Positions 42,765 through 53,555 of a DNA stretch of 64,000 bases are shown here, piece by piece (position 1 is the stretch's first letter; each line of letters starts with the position of its first letter). This DNA comes from Wolbachia endosymbiont (group B) of Parapoynx stratiotata (GTDB lineage Bacteria; Pseudomonadota; Alphaproteobacteria; Rickettsiales; Anaplasmataceae): positions 1-64,000 of the forward strand of contig NZ_OX366335.1 of NCBI RefSeq assembly GCF_947250635.1, given 5' to 3'. Under the pieces are notes generated by a model. That model saw only the letters and a program-made list of their open reading frames with translations, was not told the origin of the DNA and made no database searches. The position numbers were made by a program, and so were the translations under genes.

Positions 42765-44216
42765 CTAAAGTATAAACTTAGATAAATCAAGCTGCTTTGA
42801 AATTGATTCAAGCTTATCTCTTACGTGCTTGCTATCTATAACAAATTTCTCATTATTTTTTTCAGAAGCGATAAAACTTATTTCATCTAAAAGCTTCTCC
42901 ATGACAGTATGAAGTCTTCTTGCACCTATATTTTCTACTTCTCTATTAACTGTAAAAGCTATTTCAGCTATAGTTTCTATACCATCATCAGTAAACTCAA
43001 GTGTTACATTTTCCGTTTTCATTAAAGCTATGTACTGTTTTAACAAACTAGATTCTGGTTCCTTTAATATTTTTATTAAATCCTCTTGAGTAAGTGCCTT
43101 AAGTTCCACTCTAATTGGCAATCTACCCTGTAATTCTGGTAAAAGATCGGATGGTTTAGACAAATGAAAAGCACCAGATGCAATAAATAATATATAGTCT
43201 GTTTTTACGGTGCCATACTTAGTTGAAACAGTTGTTCCTTCAAGTAGTGGTAACAGATCACGTTGCACTCCTTCTCTGTTGACTTCACCTTTTATTTCTG
43301 TACGTGCTGCAATTTTATCTATTTCATCCAAAAACACTATACCTTCATTGCTAACAAGATCAATCGCTTCTTTGATTATCTTGTCTTCATCCATTAACCT
43401 TTCGCTTTCTTCATTAATCAATATTTCACGCGCTTCTTTCACTTTAACTGTAATAGTTTTTGTTTTTTTGTTCCCATTAAACATCTTACCCACTATTTCT
43501 GTTACGTTCATCACGCCAATTTGCCCACCTGGCATACCATGTATATCAAAAGTGGGTAGCATACCCTTGCTCTCCCTGACGTTAATAGAAACTTCTCCAT
43601 CTTCAAATTCCTTATTTCTCAGTCTTTCTCTGAAAACTTTTTTGCTTTCCTCGGTTGCATCTTCACCAACCATGGAGTTGACTATTATCTTTTCAGCCAA
43701 ACCTAAAGCTTTTTTAGTTAAGGCTTTACGTGCTTTTTCCTTAACTAAAACTATTGCTGCATCAACTAAATCACGTATTATCGAGTCAACATCACGTCCA
43801 ACATATCCTATTTCAGTAAATTTCGTTGCTTCAACTTTTATAAAAGGTGCACCAGCAAGCTTTGCTAAACGGCGAGCTATTTCAGTTTTACCAACTCCCG
43901 TATGGCCTATCATGAGTATATTCTTAGGTATAATCTCTTCACGTAGTGGAAGTGGGACTTTATTTCGACGCCAACGATTTCTGAGTGCAATAGCAACAGC
44001 GCGCTTTGCGTCATTCTGTCCGATTATAAATCTATCCAACTCTTTAACTATCTTCTGTGGTGGTAGATCATCTAATAAAGCTTGTGAGCTTTGGATGCTG
44101 CTACTTTCTGTACCTTCATTTTCATAGAGGCCGTTTTTTTTATTGCAGTCATCATTATTATCAGATTGACCTACTACAGGTTGACCAGAAGAATTGGTAC
44201 ACAAAGTTCTTGACAT
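42765..44216 (-). CDS. hslU: HslU ATPase of the HslUV protease, with N-terminal extension
   Basis: AAA+ unfoldase that feeds proteins to HslV. It has 483 residues; Walker [16 protein letters not shown] near 105, Walker [14 protein letters not shown] near 300, and the pore motif GYVGRDV near 132 are intact, and the protein ends LDLSKFIL, a good match for the C-terminal tail that docks into HslV. The first 50 residues before [15 protein letters not shown] are an extra, polar Ser/Asn/Asp-rich segment; no later start codon exists, so it is real. Follows hslV by 1 base. Confidence 0.96.
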   Translation of the reverse strand: MSRTLCTNSSGQPVVGQSDNNDDCNKKNGLYENEGTESSSIQSSQALLDDLPPQKIVKELDRFIIGQNDAKRAVAIALRNRWRRNKVPLPLREEIIPKNILMIGHTGVGKTEIARRLAKLAGAPFIKVEATKFTEIGYVGRDVDSIIRDLVDAAIVLVKEKARKALTKKALGLAEKIIVNSMVGEDATEESKKVFRERLRNKEFEDGEVSINVRESKGMLPTFDIHGMPGGQIGVMNVTEIVGKMFNGNKKTKTITVKVKEAREILINEESERLMDEDKIIKEAIDLVSNEGIVFLDEIDKIAARTEIKGEVNREGVQRDLLPLLEGTTVSTKYGTVKTDYILFIASGAFHLSKPSDLLPELQGRLPIRVELKALTQEDLIKILKEPESSLLKQYIALMKTENVTLEFTDDGIETIAEIAFTVNREVENIGARRLHTVMEKLLDEISFIASEKNNEKFVIDSKHVRDKLESISKQLDLSKFIL

Positions 44217-44217
44217 A

Positions 44218-44772
44218 TTACTCCTTTATTTTTTCAATAATTAGATTATGGTTTGTATAAACACATATATCGGCAGCTATCTTCATAGCCTTTTTTGCAA
44301 TCTCCTCTATTGATATTCCTTCAACGTCAATCAAAGCTTTTGCTGCAGATAAAGCAAAATTTCCTCCAGAGCCAATGGCTGCAATGCCATCTTCAGGTTC
44401 AAGAACATCACCCGTTCCTGTAATGACCAATGAAATGGACTTGTCTGCCACGATCATCATAGCTTCTAATTTTCTTAGATATTTATCCATTCTCCAGTCT
44501 TTTGCAAGTTCAACACATGCCCTCATTAACTGTCCTGGGTGCTTATCAAGTTTAGATTCTAGCCTTTCGAAGAGAGTAAATGCATCAGCTGTTGCTCCAG
44601 CAAAACCGGCAATTACGGAATCACCAGAAAGACGCCTAACTTTTTTTGCTCCAGATTTTATAACGGTATGGCCTAGCGAGACTTGCCCATCACCTATTAC
44701 TACTACATTTTTGTCTCTTCTAATTGACAGTATAGTAGTACCATACATTTTACTGCTGTCATGATGAATCAT
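44218..44772 (-). CDS. hslV: HslV peptidase subunit
   Basis: Threonine protease of the HslUV complex, proteasome-beta fold. The precursor is 184 residues; the N-terminal nucleophile is Thr12 in [13 protein letters not shown], so an 11-residue propeptide must be removed. [13 protein letters not shown] and [17 protein letters not shown] are diagnostic. First gene of hslV-hslU, divergent from gshA. Confidence 0.97.
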   Translation of the reverse strand: MIHHDSSKMYGTTILSIRRDKNVVVIGDGQVSLGHTVIKSGAKKVRRLSGDSVIAGFAGATADAFTLFERLESKLDKHPGQLMRACVELAKDWRMDKYLRKLEAMMIVADKSISLVITGTGDVLEPEDGIAAIGSGGNFALSAAKALIDVEGISIEEIAKKAMKIAADICVYTNHNLIIEKIKE

Positions 44773-44854
44773 TTTTTTGTTATTTTAATTCGTTATATTA
44801 TATTAAGATTATAACTTATAATATAGTACTTTTCTTATAACATTTAAAGTGTAG

Positions 44855-46009
44855 ATGCAAAACATAATTCATCCAAATCTGGAAAAAGATATAAATAATT
44901 GGTTCGAAACAAAATTTAATGGTTTTACATTACCATTTTATAGCTCCATAGATCTTAGGAATTCAGGCTACAAAATTGCCCCAGTGGACGCTAATTTATT
45001 TCCTGCAGGGTTCAACAATCTAAGTGAGACATCAAGAGCAACAGCAGCAAAACTAATAAAAAGTTATTTTGAAACAAAACAATATAAAAAGACTCTTATA
45101 ATACCGGAGAATTACACACGAAATAAAATGTATATAGAAAACGTATTTGTTATAGAGAAAGTACTGCAACTCGCAGGTTTTGAAACTAGAATTGGCCTCT
45201 TTCATAATGAAACGTACAATTTAATAGAACAGTATGAAACTGTTGTGAAAGAAAACTCTTTGCTGAAGACAACTTCAGGATTTGTGCCTGATGTGATTAT
45301 ACTGAACCGTGATATGACGAGCCACATTCCAGACACGCTAGAAAACGTAAAACAAGAGATAGTGCCAAGTCCATTATATGGCTGGCACAGTAGGCAGAAA
45401 TTTCAATATTTTGAAATCTATCAAAAATTAGTGTCCGAATTTTGTGGCGAATTTAAAATGGACCCATGGCTTATTTCTGTGCTTACAGAAAGCTGTAATG
45501 GAGTTGACTTTAATGATGATTCATCACTAGGAGCAGTAGCGACTAAAGTTGACCAAATATTATCTCTAGTGCAAAAAAAATATGAGGAATATGAAATAAA
45601 AACACAACCTTACGTTTTTATCAAAGCAAGCAATGGCACATATGGAATGGGCATTATAACAGCAACAAGTGGAAAGGAAATATTAAATCTCAATAAAAAA
45701 AAGCGTCATAAAATGAAAAAGATAAAAGAAGGAATAGCAATCAATAGTGTTATTATACAAGAAGGTGTACCAACTATTGACATATTTAAAAGTAGTTCTG
45801 CAGAACCGCTAATATACTATATAGGAGATACTCCAACATGTTACTTATACCGATGTAATAGCAGGAAAGATGTATATTCTAGCTTGAATTCCACTGACTG
45901 TGAATTTTATGACATCAGCCAAGAAAATAAAACTCTGCCACTTTGGAACATTGTTAGCAAATTAGCAGTATTAGCATTGGCAGTAGAAATAAAATCTTTT
46001 CATCTCTAA
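44855..46009 (+). CDS. gshA: Glutamate-cysteine ligase, proteobacterial (ferrooxidans) type
   Basis: First step of glutathione synthesis, gamma-glutamylcysteine formation. 384 residues. The call rests on PVDANLFPAGFNNL near residue 40, FVPDVIILNRDMT near 145 and the ATP-grasp-like FIKASNGTYGMGI near 255, all typical of the GshA group first described in Acidithiobacillus, a family unrelated to E. coli GshA. It is somewhat shorter than relatives of about 400-440 residues, with the C terminus ending EIKSFHL. Convergent with the membrane protein at 46013 (3 bases between). Confidence 0.85.
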   Translation: MQNIIHPNLEKDINNWFETKFNGFTLPFYSSIDLRNSGYKIAPVDANLFPAGFNNLSETSRATAAKLIKSYFETKQYKKTLIIPENYTRNKMYIENVFVIEKVLQLAGFETRIGLFHNETYNLIEQYETVVKENSLLKTTSGFVPDVIILNRDMTSHIPDTLENVKQEIVPSPLYGWHSRQKFQYFEIYQKLVSEFCGEFKMDPWLISVLTESCNGVDFNDDSSLGAVATKVDQILSLVQKKYEEYEIKTQPYVFIKASNGTYGMGIITATSGKEILNLNKKKRHKMKKIKEGIAINSVIIQEGVPTIDIFKSSSAEPLIYYIGDTPTCYLYRCNSRKDVYSSLNSTDCEFYDISQENKTLPLWNIVSKLAVLALAVEIKSFHL

Positions 46010-46012
46010 TTA

Positions 46013-46807
46013 TTAAATTTCTACAATGCTGCCATTATGTTGAGTATGGTGAGCGTCATCAAGTCCAGTAGAAGGATCAGTACCATTATTAGGTTGATTG
46101 ACAAACTTATCGATGTTTGATACTAGATATGCTATGCTTAGTATCAAACTGACCATAACAGTTAAGTTGAAATTATAGATTATGCCACCACCCAAGTCTA
46201 TTGGTATGGTTGGAAGTTCCATTCTTTTTAATATGAAGCTTAACAAGCCCAATGACAAAGCGAATGTGCTAAAAATAACTTCTTTGCCATATTTAGCAGA
46301 CTTTTCAGAATCCTTATTATCTAGATACTTCTTCCATGTATAATAACAGTTTATGCATTCTGAAAAGAGAAATAGAACTGCTGATGTTAAGCTAATATAA
46401 CTTATTACATCCTTGTTGTTTCTAGCTAAGAAATGAATGATTTTTGTCTGCATCAATATTCCTATGACACAGTTTGCCAAGAAGGCTAAGCTACCCACAA
46501 CCTGTATTGGTTTTTCAGGTTCATTTCCCCCTTTACCATTCTGAAGTTTTTTAGATTTATATCCAGCTAAATTGAGACCAAAGTGAAGAGCAAATATTAT
46601 TGATGTTGGTAGTTTTATGAACTTAGAAATATCTAATATAGTACAAATATTGGATCTGTTGTTATCAATAAACTCGCAACAGAATTGCAATGAAATTTTA
46701 CACAATATGCCTGTTAAACCTACTGCAATACAATACATCTTTCTAATATCATGATTGTGAGCATCATGTATACTTTCTATAAATGTATTTGGCTTACCTT
46801 TTGGCAT
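46013..46807 (-). CDS. Hypothetical multi-span membrane protein
   Basis: 264 residues, with about six or seven hydrophobic helices between residues 25 and 245 and polar ends. The C terminus (NQPNNGTDPSTGLDDAHHTQHN) is hydrophilic and His-rich, the N terminus begins MPKGKPNTFIESIHDAHNHD. I recognise no transporter signature. It lies next to hemH on the same strand (61-base gap). Function unknown; an integral membrane protein by composition. Confidence 0.7.
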   Translation of the reverse strand: MPKGKPNTFIESIHDAHNHDIRKMYCIAVGLTGILCKISLQFCCEFIDNNRSNICTILDISKFIKLPTSIIFALHFGLNLAGYKSKKLQNGKGGNEPEKPIQVVGSLAFLANCVIGILMQTKIIHFLARNNKDVISYISLTSAVLFLFSECINCYYTWKKYLDNKDSEKSAKYGKEVIFSTFALSLGLLSFILKRMELPTIPIDLGGGIIYNFNLTVMVSLILSIAYLVSNIDKFVNQPNNGTDPSTGLDDAHHTQHNGSIVEI

Positions 46808-46868
46808 AAGTAGATAATAAAATAATAACTTTTTAATATTATACTATAAAAATCTAAAAAGAAAAGTG

Positions 46869-47831
46869 CTATAAATCAGTACTTTGAGAGTGATCTAAAC
46901 ATAAATCGGCCAAGCACTTGATAAATAAGAGATCAGTACTGAGAGTTGGTACGCGAAAGTAATATCCGTCTTTGATAATTGCTTTATACTCTATATCAAG
47001 TTCAACCAGTGTTTCAGAATGCTCAGAAACAAAAGATATAGGTGATAAAACTACAGGTATATTATCGTCTTTTGCGCGTGATAGCTCACTTTCAGTGCTA
47101 GGCTCCAACCATTTTACAGGGCCAACCTTACTCTGATAACATATTCCCCAATCAAGATCTTCAATATTCAATTTTTTTACTATTAATTTTACTGTTTTTT
47201 CTATCTGTGAAGCGTAAGGGTCGCCTTTTTTAATGATACTAAGAGGTAAGCTATGAGCCGAGAATAGGACTCTTGGCTTACCGATTTTGCTAGCTAATTT
47301 ATAATATTTAGACGTCAGATTAACATGAGCTTCAATAAAGTCTTCATTGTCATAATAATGGTGAATTGTTTTTGTGTTACATTCCAGTTTGGCATTTTTT
47401 TGCCAATTCTCGATGGATGATAGAGTTGTGGTGGTTGAATATTGCGGATATAGTGGTAACAGAATGATTTCGTCAGGGTCGAATTGCTTTACGCTTTTAA
47501 CAACTTCATCAGCAAATGGATGCCAATAACGCATGCAGATGAATATCTTATATACATGGTTTCCATTTTCATTTAATTTTAGTTCTAAAGCATCAGCTTG
47601 TGCTTTCGTATTCTCCAAGATTGGCGATTTACCTCCAATGTGCTCGTATATTTCTTGTGCAGTACTTTCTCGCCTTTTGGAGATAAACTTTGCTAAAAGG
47701 AAGCGAAAAGGATTTGGTAGATTTATTATTCTTTTATCGTAAAAAAGATTAAATAAGAAAGGACGGACCGCACTTAGTGAATCAGGTCCGCCTAGGTTAA
47801 ATAAGATTACTGCCTTCTTCACTGACAGCAC
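46869..47831 (-). CDS. hemH: Ferrochelatase
   Basis: Inserts ferrous iron into protoporphyrin IX, the last haem step. It has 320 residues. [21 protein letters not shown] at the N terminus, [12 protein letters not shown] near 125, VLFSAHSLP with the catalytic His near 190 and [17 protein letters not shown] near 235 are all family motifs; no C-terminal membrane anchor. Its start lies 13 bases inside the end of the upstream membrane-protein gene. Haem made here could supply PetB/PetC at 63 kb. Confidence 0.96.
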
Positions 47832-48580
47832 CTTTCTTCAGGTTTGCCTATAAAATCAGCTACACACTCATCAAGTTTAGTTACAGGCACTAAATTTCTC
47901 ACACTAGCATACAATAGATGGCCAGATCTCTTCACGTTACTCTGTGTAGATACAAAGTTTCTATCAAAAACCACATCAACACAAAAACTTGGCACTGCTT
48001 CAAAAAGTTCAACAGCAGCCAAAGATATCATTATGCAGCTTTGTAGAGCCTTCAGAAAAATCGTAAGGGGAAAAAGTAAAACCCTAACAAAGAGAGAGGG
48101 AGGAATTTCACTCATTAGTTGTCCTGGATTAGGAGAATTATACTCAATATGCTGTCTGTTTTTATCAAAGATAGGAAATTTTATAATGTCTTTCTTAAAT
48201 TCCTGCTCTATTTCTTTCTTGGTATGATTTTCATTATTAGTCATTTTTTTCAATAACTTTTCACGCAAGTGAAAGGTTCTTACAACAAAACATGTTGCAA
48301 CCATCAGTGCAGCACATATAAGTGCGCACTCGATAAGGCTTATGTTGCCTACCATAGCTGGTAATACAAAGCAAAAAAACAGCGGTATGGCAATCATTTC
48401 ACCAAATGGAACAACGTTCCTTTTCATCGCAAAAGCGGCACCTCCTTTTAATTTTGTATTATTGTGTAAGCTATACTCTAAATAACTTAAAAATGCCAAA
48501 TTAAAGGTTAAAAAACCTTTTGTTCCGCAGAAAATTGATGATTTAAGATTATTCACTAGTTTCTTACGACAGTAAACCAT
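47819..48580 (-). CDS. Hypothetical membrane protein upstream of hemH
   Basis: 253 residues. Hydrophobic helices are near 62-100 (probably two) and 165-190, with charged loops between ([24 protein letters not shown]). The C-terminal part has a cluster of cysteines at the very end (EERCCQ). No family is recognised. The reading frame overlaps the hemH start by 13 bases, so the two are probably translated from one message. The start codon may be later, for example the Met near residue 52. Confidence 0.6.
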
Positions 48581-48685
48581 AAACTACCCCTTGATGTTTT
48601 ATTCTTGACTATAAATAAAAAATCTCTTTGATGGAACAAAAATTCACAATAAAGTAAATATACGATCTTAATATAAGGAAATGAT

Positions 48686-49105
48686 ATGGCAATTGAGAGA
48701 ACACTTTCGATATTAAAACCTGATGCAGTAAAAAATAATATTACAGGCAGTATAAATTCTTACATTGAAAAATCTGGACTAAAAATTATAGCACAAAGAA
48801 TGATGCTGCTGACAAAAAAACAAGCAGAGCTGTTTTATGAAATTCATAAGGATAGGCCTTTTTTTGAAGAGTTGGTGGAATTTATGACTTCTGGGTCTGT
48901 GATAGTTCAAGTTTTAATTGGTGAAAATGCAGTCAGTAAATACAGACAAATCATGGGTGCTACAGATCCAAAACAGGCAGATAAAGGTACAATTAGGGGT
49001 GATTTTGCTAATGATATTAGTGAAAATAGAGTGCATGGTTCTGATAGTCTAGAGAACGCTCATAGAGAAATAGCTTTCTTTTTTGCTGAATGTGAATTGG
49101 TGTAG
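48686..49105 (+). CDS. ndk: Nucleoside diphosphate kinase
   Basis: Transfers phosphate between NTPs and NDPs. 139 residues. [15 protein letters not shown] at the N terminus and the active-site [20 protein letters not shown] with the phospho-His near residue 117 are intact. AGGAAATGAT before the ATG is a good ribosome site. Single gene. Confidence 0.98.
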   Translation: MAIERTLSILKPDAVKNNITGSINSYIEKSGLKIIAQRMMLLTKKQAELFYEIHKDRPFFEELVEFMTSGSVIVQVLIGENAVSKYRQIMGATDPKQADKGTIRGDFANDISENRVHGSDSLENAHREIAFFFAECELV

Positions 49106-49225
49106 TTTTACTTTTTTACATATTAAATTTCTGAGTTTTATGTTGAACTGTATAATATTAGCCCAATTTTTAGTTTAAGCAATATTAAGGGAAAGCTTTT
49201 TCATGCACTATAGATAATATTTAAA

Positions 49226-50404
49226 ATGGATCATGTTGTTAACGCTTATAATAGATCTGAAGCTTCTATAGTTAGAGGAGAAGGAGTATATCTCTTCGAT
49301 AAGGATGGTAAAAAATATTTAGACTTTGCTGCAGGAATTTCTACAACCTCTCTAGGGCATTGTCATCCATACATTACAGATAAACTGAAGGAGCAACTGG
49401 ATTCATTATGGCACTGCTCTAATATTTTTACTATTCCTCAGCAGGAAAGGCTTGCTCAGCGTTTAACAGAACTTACCTTTGCCGATAAAGTTTTTTTCTG
49501 CTCAAGTGGACTTGAAGCAACAGAAGCTGCAATTAAATTTATTCGCCGCTATTTCTACTTAAATGGACAAGAAAAGCGCAGTCACATCATTACAATTGAA
49601 GGAGGTTTTCATGGCCGCAGTATTGCTGCAATTTCAGCTGGGGGAAATGAAAAATCACGCGAAGGTTTTGCTCCACTCCTTTCTGGTTTTGATAAAGTTC
49701 CAAGAAATAACATTGAAGCATTAGAAAAGAAAATCAATAGCGAAACAGCTGCCATATTTTTAGAGCCCATACAAAGTGAAGGCGGAGTACATCCATTGGA
49801 CGTAGAGTATCTTAAAAAAGTAAGAGAGATAACAAAAGCTCAAGGAATAATTTTATGCTTTGATGAAGTGCAATGCGGATATGGACGGATTGGCTCTCTA
49901 TTTTACTATCAAAATATAGGAGTTGAACCTGATATGCTCACTTGTGCGAAGGCTATGGGTAATGGGTTTCCTCTGGCTGCATGTTTAGTAAAAGATTATA
50001 TAGCAGAAGCAATCACTCCAGGAACTCATGGGTCAACTTATGGAGGTAATCCACTTGCTATGACTGTTGGTAATGCAGTACTCGATGTAATGCTAAAGGA
50101 AGGCTTTTTTGACCATGTTAAGAAGGTCAGTAAATATCTAAAAGAAAAGTTGTTGCCTTTGACTGAAGAATTTCCGAAGATCGTTTCAGAAGTTCGTGGG
50201 GAGGGTTTATTGATAGGGATAGAGCTTAGAGTACCGTTGGCTGATAAAATTGTTAAACAATCTCTTGACAAAGGCTTAATAATGACTAAAATTTTAAATA
50301 ATAGGGTAATAAGAATAACTCCTCCACTTGTTGTTGAGAATATGCATGTGAATGCAGTGTGTGATATATTTCATGATTTATTTTTTTATATTAAAGATAT
50401 ATAG
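49226..50404 (+). CDS. argD: Acetylornithine / succinyldiaminopimelate aminotransferase
   Basis: Class III PLP transaminase of 392 residues. FDEVQCGYGRIG near residue 215 and the PLP lysine in TCAKAMGNGFPLAA near 245 are visible; FCSSGLEATEAAIKF near 92 is typical of ArgD. No other arginine genes are seen in the window and Wolbachia is not known to make arginine, so the likely role is the DapC step (N-succinyl-DAP) of the diaminopimelate branch that starts with DapA. That role is inference. Confidence 0.92.
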   Translation: MDHVVNAYNRSEASIVRGEGVYLFDKDGKKYLDFAAGISTTSLGHCHPYITDKLKEQLDSLWHCSNIFTIPQQERLAQRLTELTFADKVFFCSSGLEATEAAIKFIRRYFYLNGQEKRSHIITIEGGFHGRSIAAISAGGNEKSREGFAPLLSGFDKVPRNNIEALEKKINSETAAIFLEPIQSEGGVHPLDVEYLKKVREITKAQGIILCFDEVQCGYGRIGSLFYYQNIGVEPDMLTCAKAMGNGFPLAACLVKDYIAEAITPGTHGSTYGGNPLAMTVGNAVLDVMLKEGFFDHVKKVSKYLKEKLLPLTEEFPKIVSEVRGEGLLIGIELRVPLADKIVKQSLDKGLIMTKILNNRVIRITPPLVVENMHVNAVCDIFHDLFFYIKDI

Positions 50405-50472
50405 ACTTGCAAATGCTTCTTACAACATATAAAATCAACTCTGTTTCTATATCGCAATAACATCATACTTTA

Positions 50473-51750
50473 ATGGATTGGTTATTGATTTCAGTATTGT
50501 CAGCAATTTTTTTCTTATTGATTTTATCGTTTTTGTTCTCAGGAGCAGAAATAGGGTTAACCTCAATTAGCCGATCCCGAGTGAATAAACTAAAGCTAGA
50601 AGGTAACAAAAAAGCTAAGATAATAGAGCTTTTGTTAGGTAAAAAAGAATTAACAATAGGAACAATATTACTGTGTAATACAATTATTAACATTACTTGC
50701 TCTGCTTTATTTACAGTAATATTTATAAATTCTTTTGGGAGTGAGGGCATATTTCTTTCAACATTCATGATGACGTTTTGTATTTTGCTATTTTGTGAAG
50801 TTTTACCAAAAACTTACGCCATGCAAAATCCTGAAAAATTTACATTACTTTCTGCTTATTTTATGCTGTTTTTTGTCAAGGTTCTTTCTCCATTGACATT
50901 AGGCATTCAGTTTATTGTCAATATCATTCTGAAGTTATGTGGGCTTCATAAGAATAGGGAGGTAATATCTGCAGCAGATGCAATGCGTAATATGATTACT
51001 CTTCACCGCAGTGAGGGCACTATGTTACAACAGGATTTAGATATGCTAAATAGTATACTTGATTTGGCTGAGACAGAAATATCACAAATTATGACCCACA
51101 GGAGAAACTTATTTTCTCTTGATATAGATCGAAACAAAGAAGAGTTAATAAGAGAGATTTTAACCAGTAGCCATAGCAGAGTACCTTTATGGCAAAAAGA
51201 ACCAGATAATATTGTTGGAGTGGTTCACGTGAAAAATCTAATAAATGCCTTGCGTGAAAAGGATAATAAAATAGAGATTGCCAAAGTTATGTCAAAGCCT
51301 TGGTTTATACCAGAAAGTACGCCACTCAGTGTACAACTTCACAACTTCCGTAAAAACAGGAAACACCTTGCATTTGTTATTGATGAGTATGGAGCACTAC
51401 AGGGAATCGTAACTCTTGAGGATATACTGGAAGAAATAGTTGGAGAAATTTCAGATGAACATGATTTGATCACAGAGAATTTTATAAAAAAGATATCCGA
51501 TAATATGTATCACATAGAAGGAAAATCTACTATTAGGGATATTAATAGACAGTTACATTGGGATCTTCCTGATGAAGAAGCTACAACTCTAGCAGGTATG
51601 ATTGTAAACGAGATAGAGCGCATTCCTGAAGAAAATGAAGAGTTTTCCATGTACGGTTTTTACTTTAAGATTTTAAAAAAAGATAAAAATATTATTACTA
51701 TGATTGAAGTACAAGTAAAAACTGATAATACTGTAGTAGCAATTAATTAG
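50473..51750 (+). CDS. CNNM/CorC-type membrane protein with CBS domains
   Basis: 425 residues, COG1253. Four N-terminal helices form the DUF21/CNNM domain (about 1-180, SGAEIGLTSISRSRVNKLK near 24), followed by a CBS pair (about 200-325, ending AFVIDEYGALQGIVTLEDILEEIVGEI) and a CorC_HlyC transporter-associated domain. Relatives are involved in magnesium or cobalt efflux; older names are hemolysin or TlyC. In Wolbachia another COG1253 gene flanks hemE at the presumed origin; this one does not. It ends one codon before the gapR frame, so they are co-transcribed. Confidence 0.9.
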   Translation: MDWLLISVLSAIFFLLILSFLFSGAEIGLTSISRSRVNKLKLEGNKKAKIIELLLGKKELTIGTILLCNTIINITCSALFTVIFINSFGSEGIFLSTFMMTFCILLFCEVLPKTYAMQNPEKFTLLSAYFMLFFVKVLSPLTLGIQFIVNIILKLCGLHKNREVISAADAMRNMITLHRSEGTMLQQDLDMLNSILDLAETEISQIMTHRRNLFSLDIDRNKEELIREILTSSHSRVPLWQKEPDNIVGVVHVKNLINALREKDNKIEIAKVMSKPWFIPESTPLSVQLHNFRKNRKHLAFVIDEYGALQGIVTLEDILEEIVGEISDEHDLITENFIKKISDNMYHIEGKSTIRDINRQLHWDLPDEEATTLAGMIVNEIERIPEENEEFSMYGFYFKILKKDKNIITMIEVQVKTDNTVVAIN

Positions 51751-51759
51751 TTGGGTTCT

Positions 51760-52017
51760 ATGGAAGATACAGTAAAAATAACGGCTGAAGATTTGAAGAG
51801 CTATATAGAGAGAATCGAAAAACTTGAACAAGAAAAGAGGGATGTGCAAGATCACATTCGTGATGTATATGCAAAAGCTGCAGATGAAGGTTGGGATATA
51901 AAAGTGATGAAACAGATTATTAGGCTAAGAAAGATGGATGATGATGACAGGGAGGAACAGGAAATATTACTTGATACCTACAAACGTGCATTGGGAATGA
52001 ATTACGAAGGTGAATAG
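51760..52017 (+). CDS. gapR: GapR-like nucleoid protein (DUF2312)
   Basis: 85-residue, fully helical, highly charged protein: a long coiled coil (ITAEDLKSYIERIEKLEQEK) followed by the conserved VYAKAADEGWDIKVMKQIIRLRKMD. In Caulobacter GapR binds over-twisted DNA ahead of forks and RNA polymerase. The ATG at 51760 is preferred over a TTG at 51751. It overlaps the start of ubiX by 8 bases, so CorC-like, gapR, ubiX and folD form a tight operon. Confidence 0.93.
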   Translation: MEDTVKITAEDLKSYIERIEKLEQEKRDVQDHIRDVYAKAADEGWDIKVMKQIIRLRKMDDDDREEQEILLDTYKRALGMNYEGE

Positions 52018-52585
52018 TAGGATTGTAATTGGAATAAGTGGAGCATCTGGTTCTATTTACGGTGTACGGATTCTAGAGGCACTAAAAAATACCAATCATG
52101 AAACTCATTTAGTGATCAGCAGTGCTGGAAAAATAACTATAGCTCATGAGATTAAAGAAAAACTTGAAGATATTATATCGCTTGCAGATTTTTACTATTC
52201 TGAAGAAAAAATAGGAGAAAAAATAGCAAGCGGCTCATTTAAAACCTCAGGTATGGTTATTGCTCCATGTTCTATGAAAACAATGTCTGAAATAGCATCG
52301 GGGGTGACTTCCAATCTATTAACAAGGGCTGCAGATGTAACTCTAAAAGAAAGAAGAAAATTAGTTCTTATGGTGCGAGAATCTCCACTACATCTTGGAC
52401 ATCTCCGAAATATGTTAAAACTAACGGAGATGGGAGCAATTATTGCTCCGCCGATGCCTGCTTTTTATATTAAACCAAAATCTTTGGATGATATTGTAAA
52501 TCATGCTGTTGGTAAAGTATTGAATTTATTTGATATCTCATTACCTGACTTCAAGGAGTGGCAAGGAAATGTCAATTATTATTAA
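52010..52585 (+). CDS. ubiX: UbiX flavin prenyltransferase
   Basis: Makes prenylated FMN, the cofactor of UbiD decarboxylase in ubiquinone synthesis. 191 residues, starts at GTG overlapping gap[19 protein letters not shown] at the N terminus, [26 protein letters not shown] near 75 and [17 protein letters not shown] near 120 are diagnostic. Its end overlaps folD. Confidence 0.96.
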   Translation: MNSRIVIGISGASGSIYGVRILEALKNTNHETHLVISSAGKITIAHEIKEKLEDIISLADFYYSEEKIGEKIASGSFKTSGMVIAPCSMKTMSEIASGVTSNLLTRAADVTLKERRKLVLMVRESPLHLGHLRNMLKLTEMGAIIAPPMPAFYIKPKSLDDIVNHAVGKVLNLFDISLPDFKEWQGNVNYY

Positions 52586-53456
52586 CGGTAAAAAAATAGC
52601 AAATGATCTCTGTGAGGAGCTATCAAAAAAAATTGATATTTTAAAGAAAGAGTATAATGTTTTTCCTTGTCTTAAAGTAATTCTTGTGGGTAGCAATCCA
52701 GCAAGTCAGGTCTACGTTCGTAATAAACAAAGAAAAGCAGAATCAATAGGCATAAGTTCTGAAACTATTGTTTTGCCTGATAGTATCTCAGAAGATGAAT
52801 TGATTGAAAAAGTTAATACATTAAATGAAGATTCATCTGTGCATGGAATTTTAGTTCAGTTGCCTTTGCCAAAGCACATCAGTGCAAGCAGGATAATTAA
52901 TACAGTAAGTGTTGAAAAAGATGTAGATGGCTTTCATGATGAGAATGTTGGCAGGTTAGTTAAAGGTGAAAAAAATTGTCTGATACCTTGTACTCCCAAA
53001 GGTTCTTTGCATTTAATTAAGTCAGTTGAAAATAATCTGTCCGGTAAAAATGCGGTAATCATTGGCAGATCAAATATTGTGGGTAAGCCAATGTTTCACC
53101 TATTGTTGCAAGAAAATTGCACTGTTACCATCTTGCATTCACAAAGTAGGGATTTAGCTGATTATTGCTCTAAGGCGGATATAGTAGTTGCAGCAGTTGG
53201 AAAGCCAAATTTTGTTCAACCAGATTGGATAAAAGAAGGTGCAATAGTAATCGATGTTGGCATAAATAGTGTGAATGTAGGAGAGCAAACAAAGCTTGTA
53301 GGCGATGTTGACTTCGAAAGAGTAAAAGAAAAAGTCAAAGCAATTACTCCAGTACCTGGTGGAGTTGGCCCGATGACAATAGCATTTCTTATGATCAACA
53401 CTTTAGTTGCTGCTTGCTTACAGAAGGGAGTTGATCCTTCTGATTTTATTGCTTAA
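52569..53456 (+). CDS. folD: Methylenetetrahydrofolate dehydrogenase/cyclohydrolase
   Basis: Bifunctional enzyme that converts methylene-THF to formyl-THF. 295 residues. The start is ATG at 52569 (MSIIINGKK), with AAGGAG ten bases upstream; the frame is open 13 codons further, but those overlap ubiX and are not typical of FolD. The conserved [19 protein letters not shown] holds the catalytic Lys, and [13 protein letters not shown] and [11 protein letters not shown] are the NADP and C-terminal motifs. Overlaps the ubiX end by 17 bases. Confidence 0.97.
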   Translation: MSIIINGKKIANDLCEELSKKIDILKKEYNVFPCLKVILVGSNPASQVYVRNKQRKAESIGISSETIVLPDSISEDELIEKVNTLNEDSSVHGILVQLPLPKHISASRIINTVSVEKDVDGFHDENVGRLVKGEKNCLIPCTPKGSLHLIKSVENNLSGKNAVIIGRSNIVGKPMFHLLLQENCTVTILHSQSRDLADYCSKADIVVAAVGKPNFVQPDWIKEGAIVIDVGINSVNVGEQTKLVGDVDFERVKEKVKAITPVPGGVGPMTIAFLMINTLVAACLQKGVDPSDFIA

Positions 53457-53555
53457 GGTTTAGCTTAATGTTAGCATAAACAGAATACCTTTGCAAATAG
53501 CACATATATAGCACCAAGCATACAACTGTGTATAGGGATTCAAAGTGTTCATAGC

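Noticed and set aside
43210..44127. 305-codon open frame antisense to hslU
   Set aside because: It lies wholly opposite the strongly conserved hslU, its translation is Ser/Leu/Ile-rich without domain features, and such long antisense frames arise from codon bias of the real gene.
51001..51750. Using the COG1253 gene here as the origin-flanking marker
   Set aside because: It is 50 kb from hemE and in a gapR-ubiX-folD operon, so it is not the origin-adjacent copy.
52530..52568. Upstream extension of folD
   Set aside because: The extra 13 codons overlap ubiX and do not fit the FolD N terminus; AAGGAG is correctly placed for the ATG at 52569.
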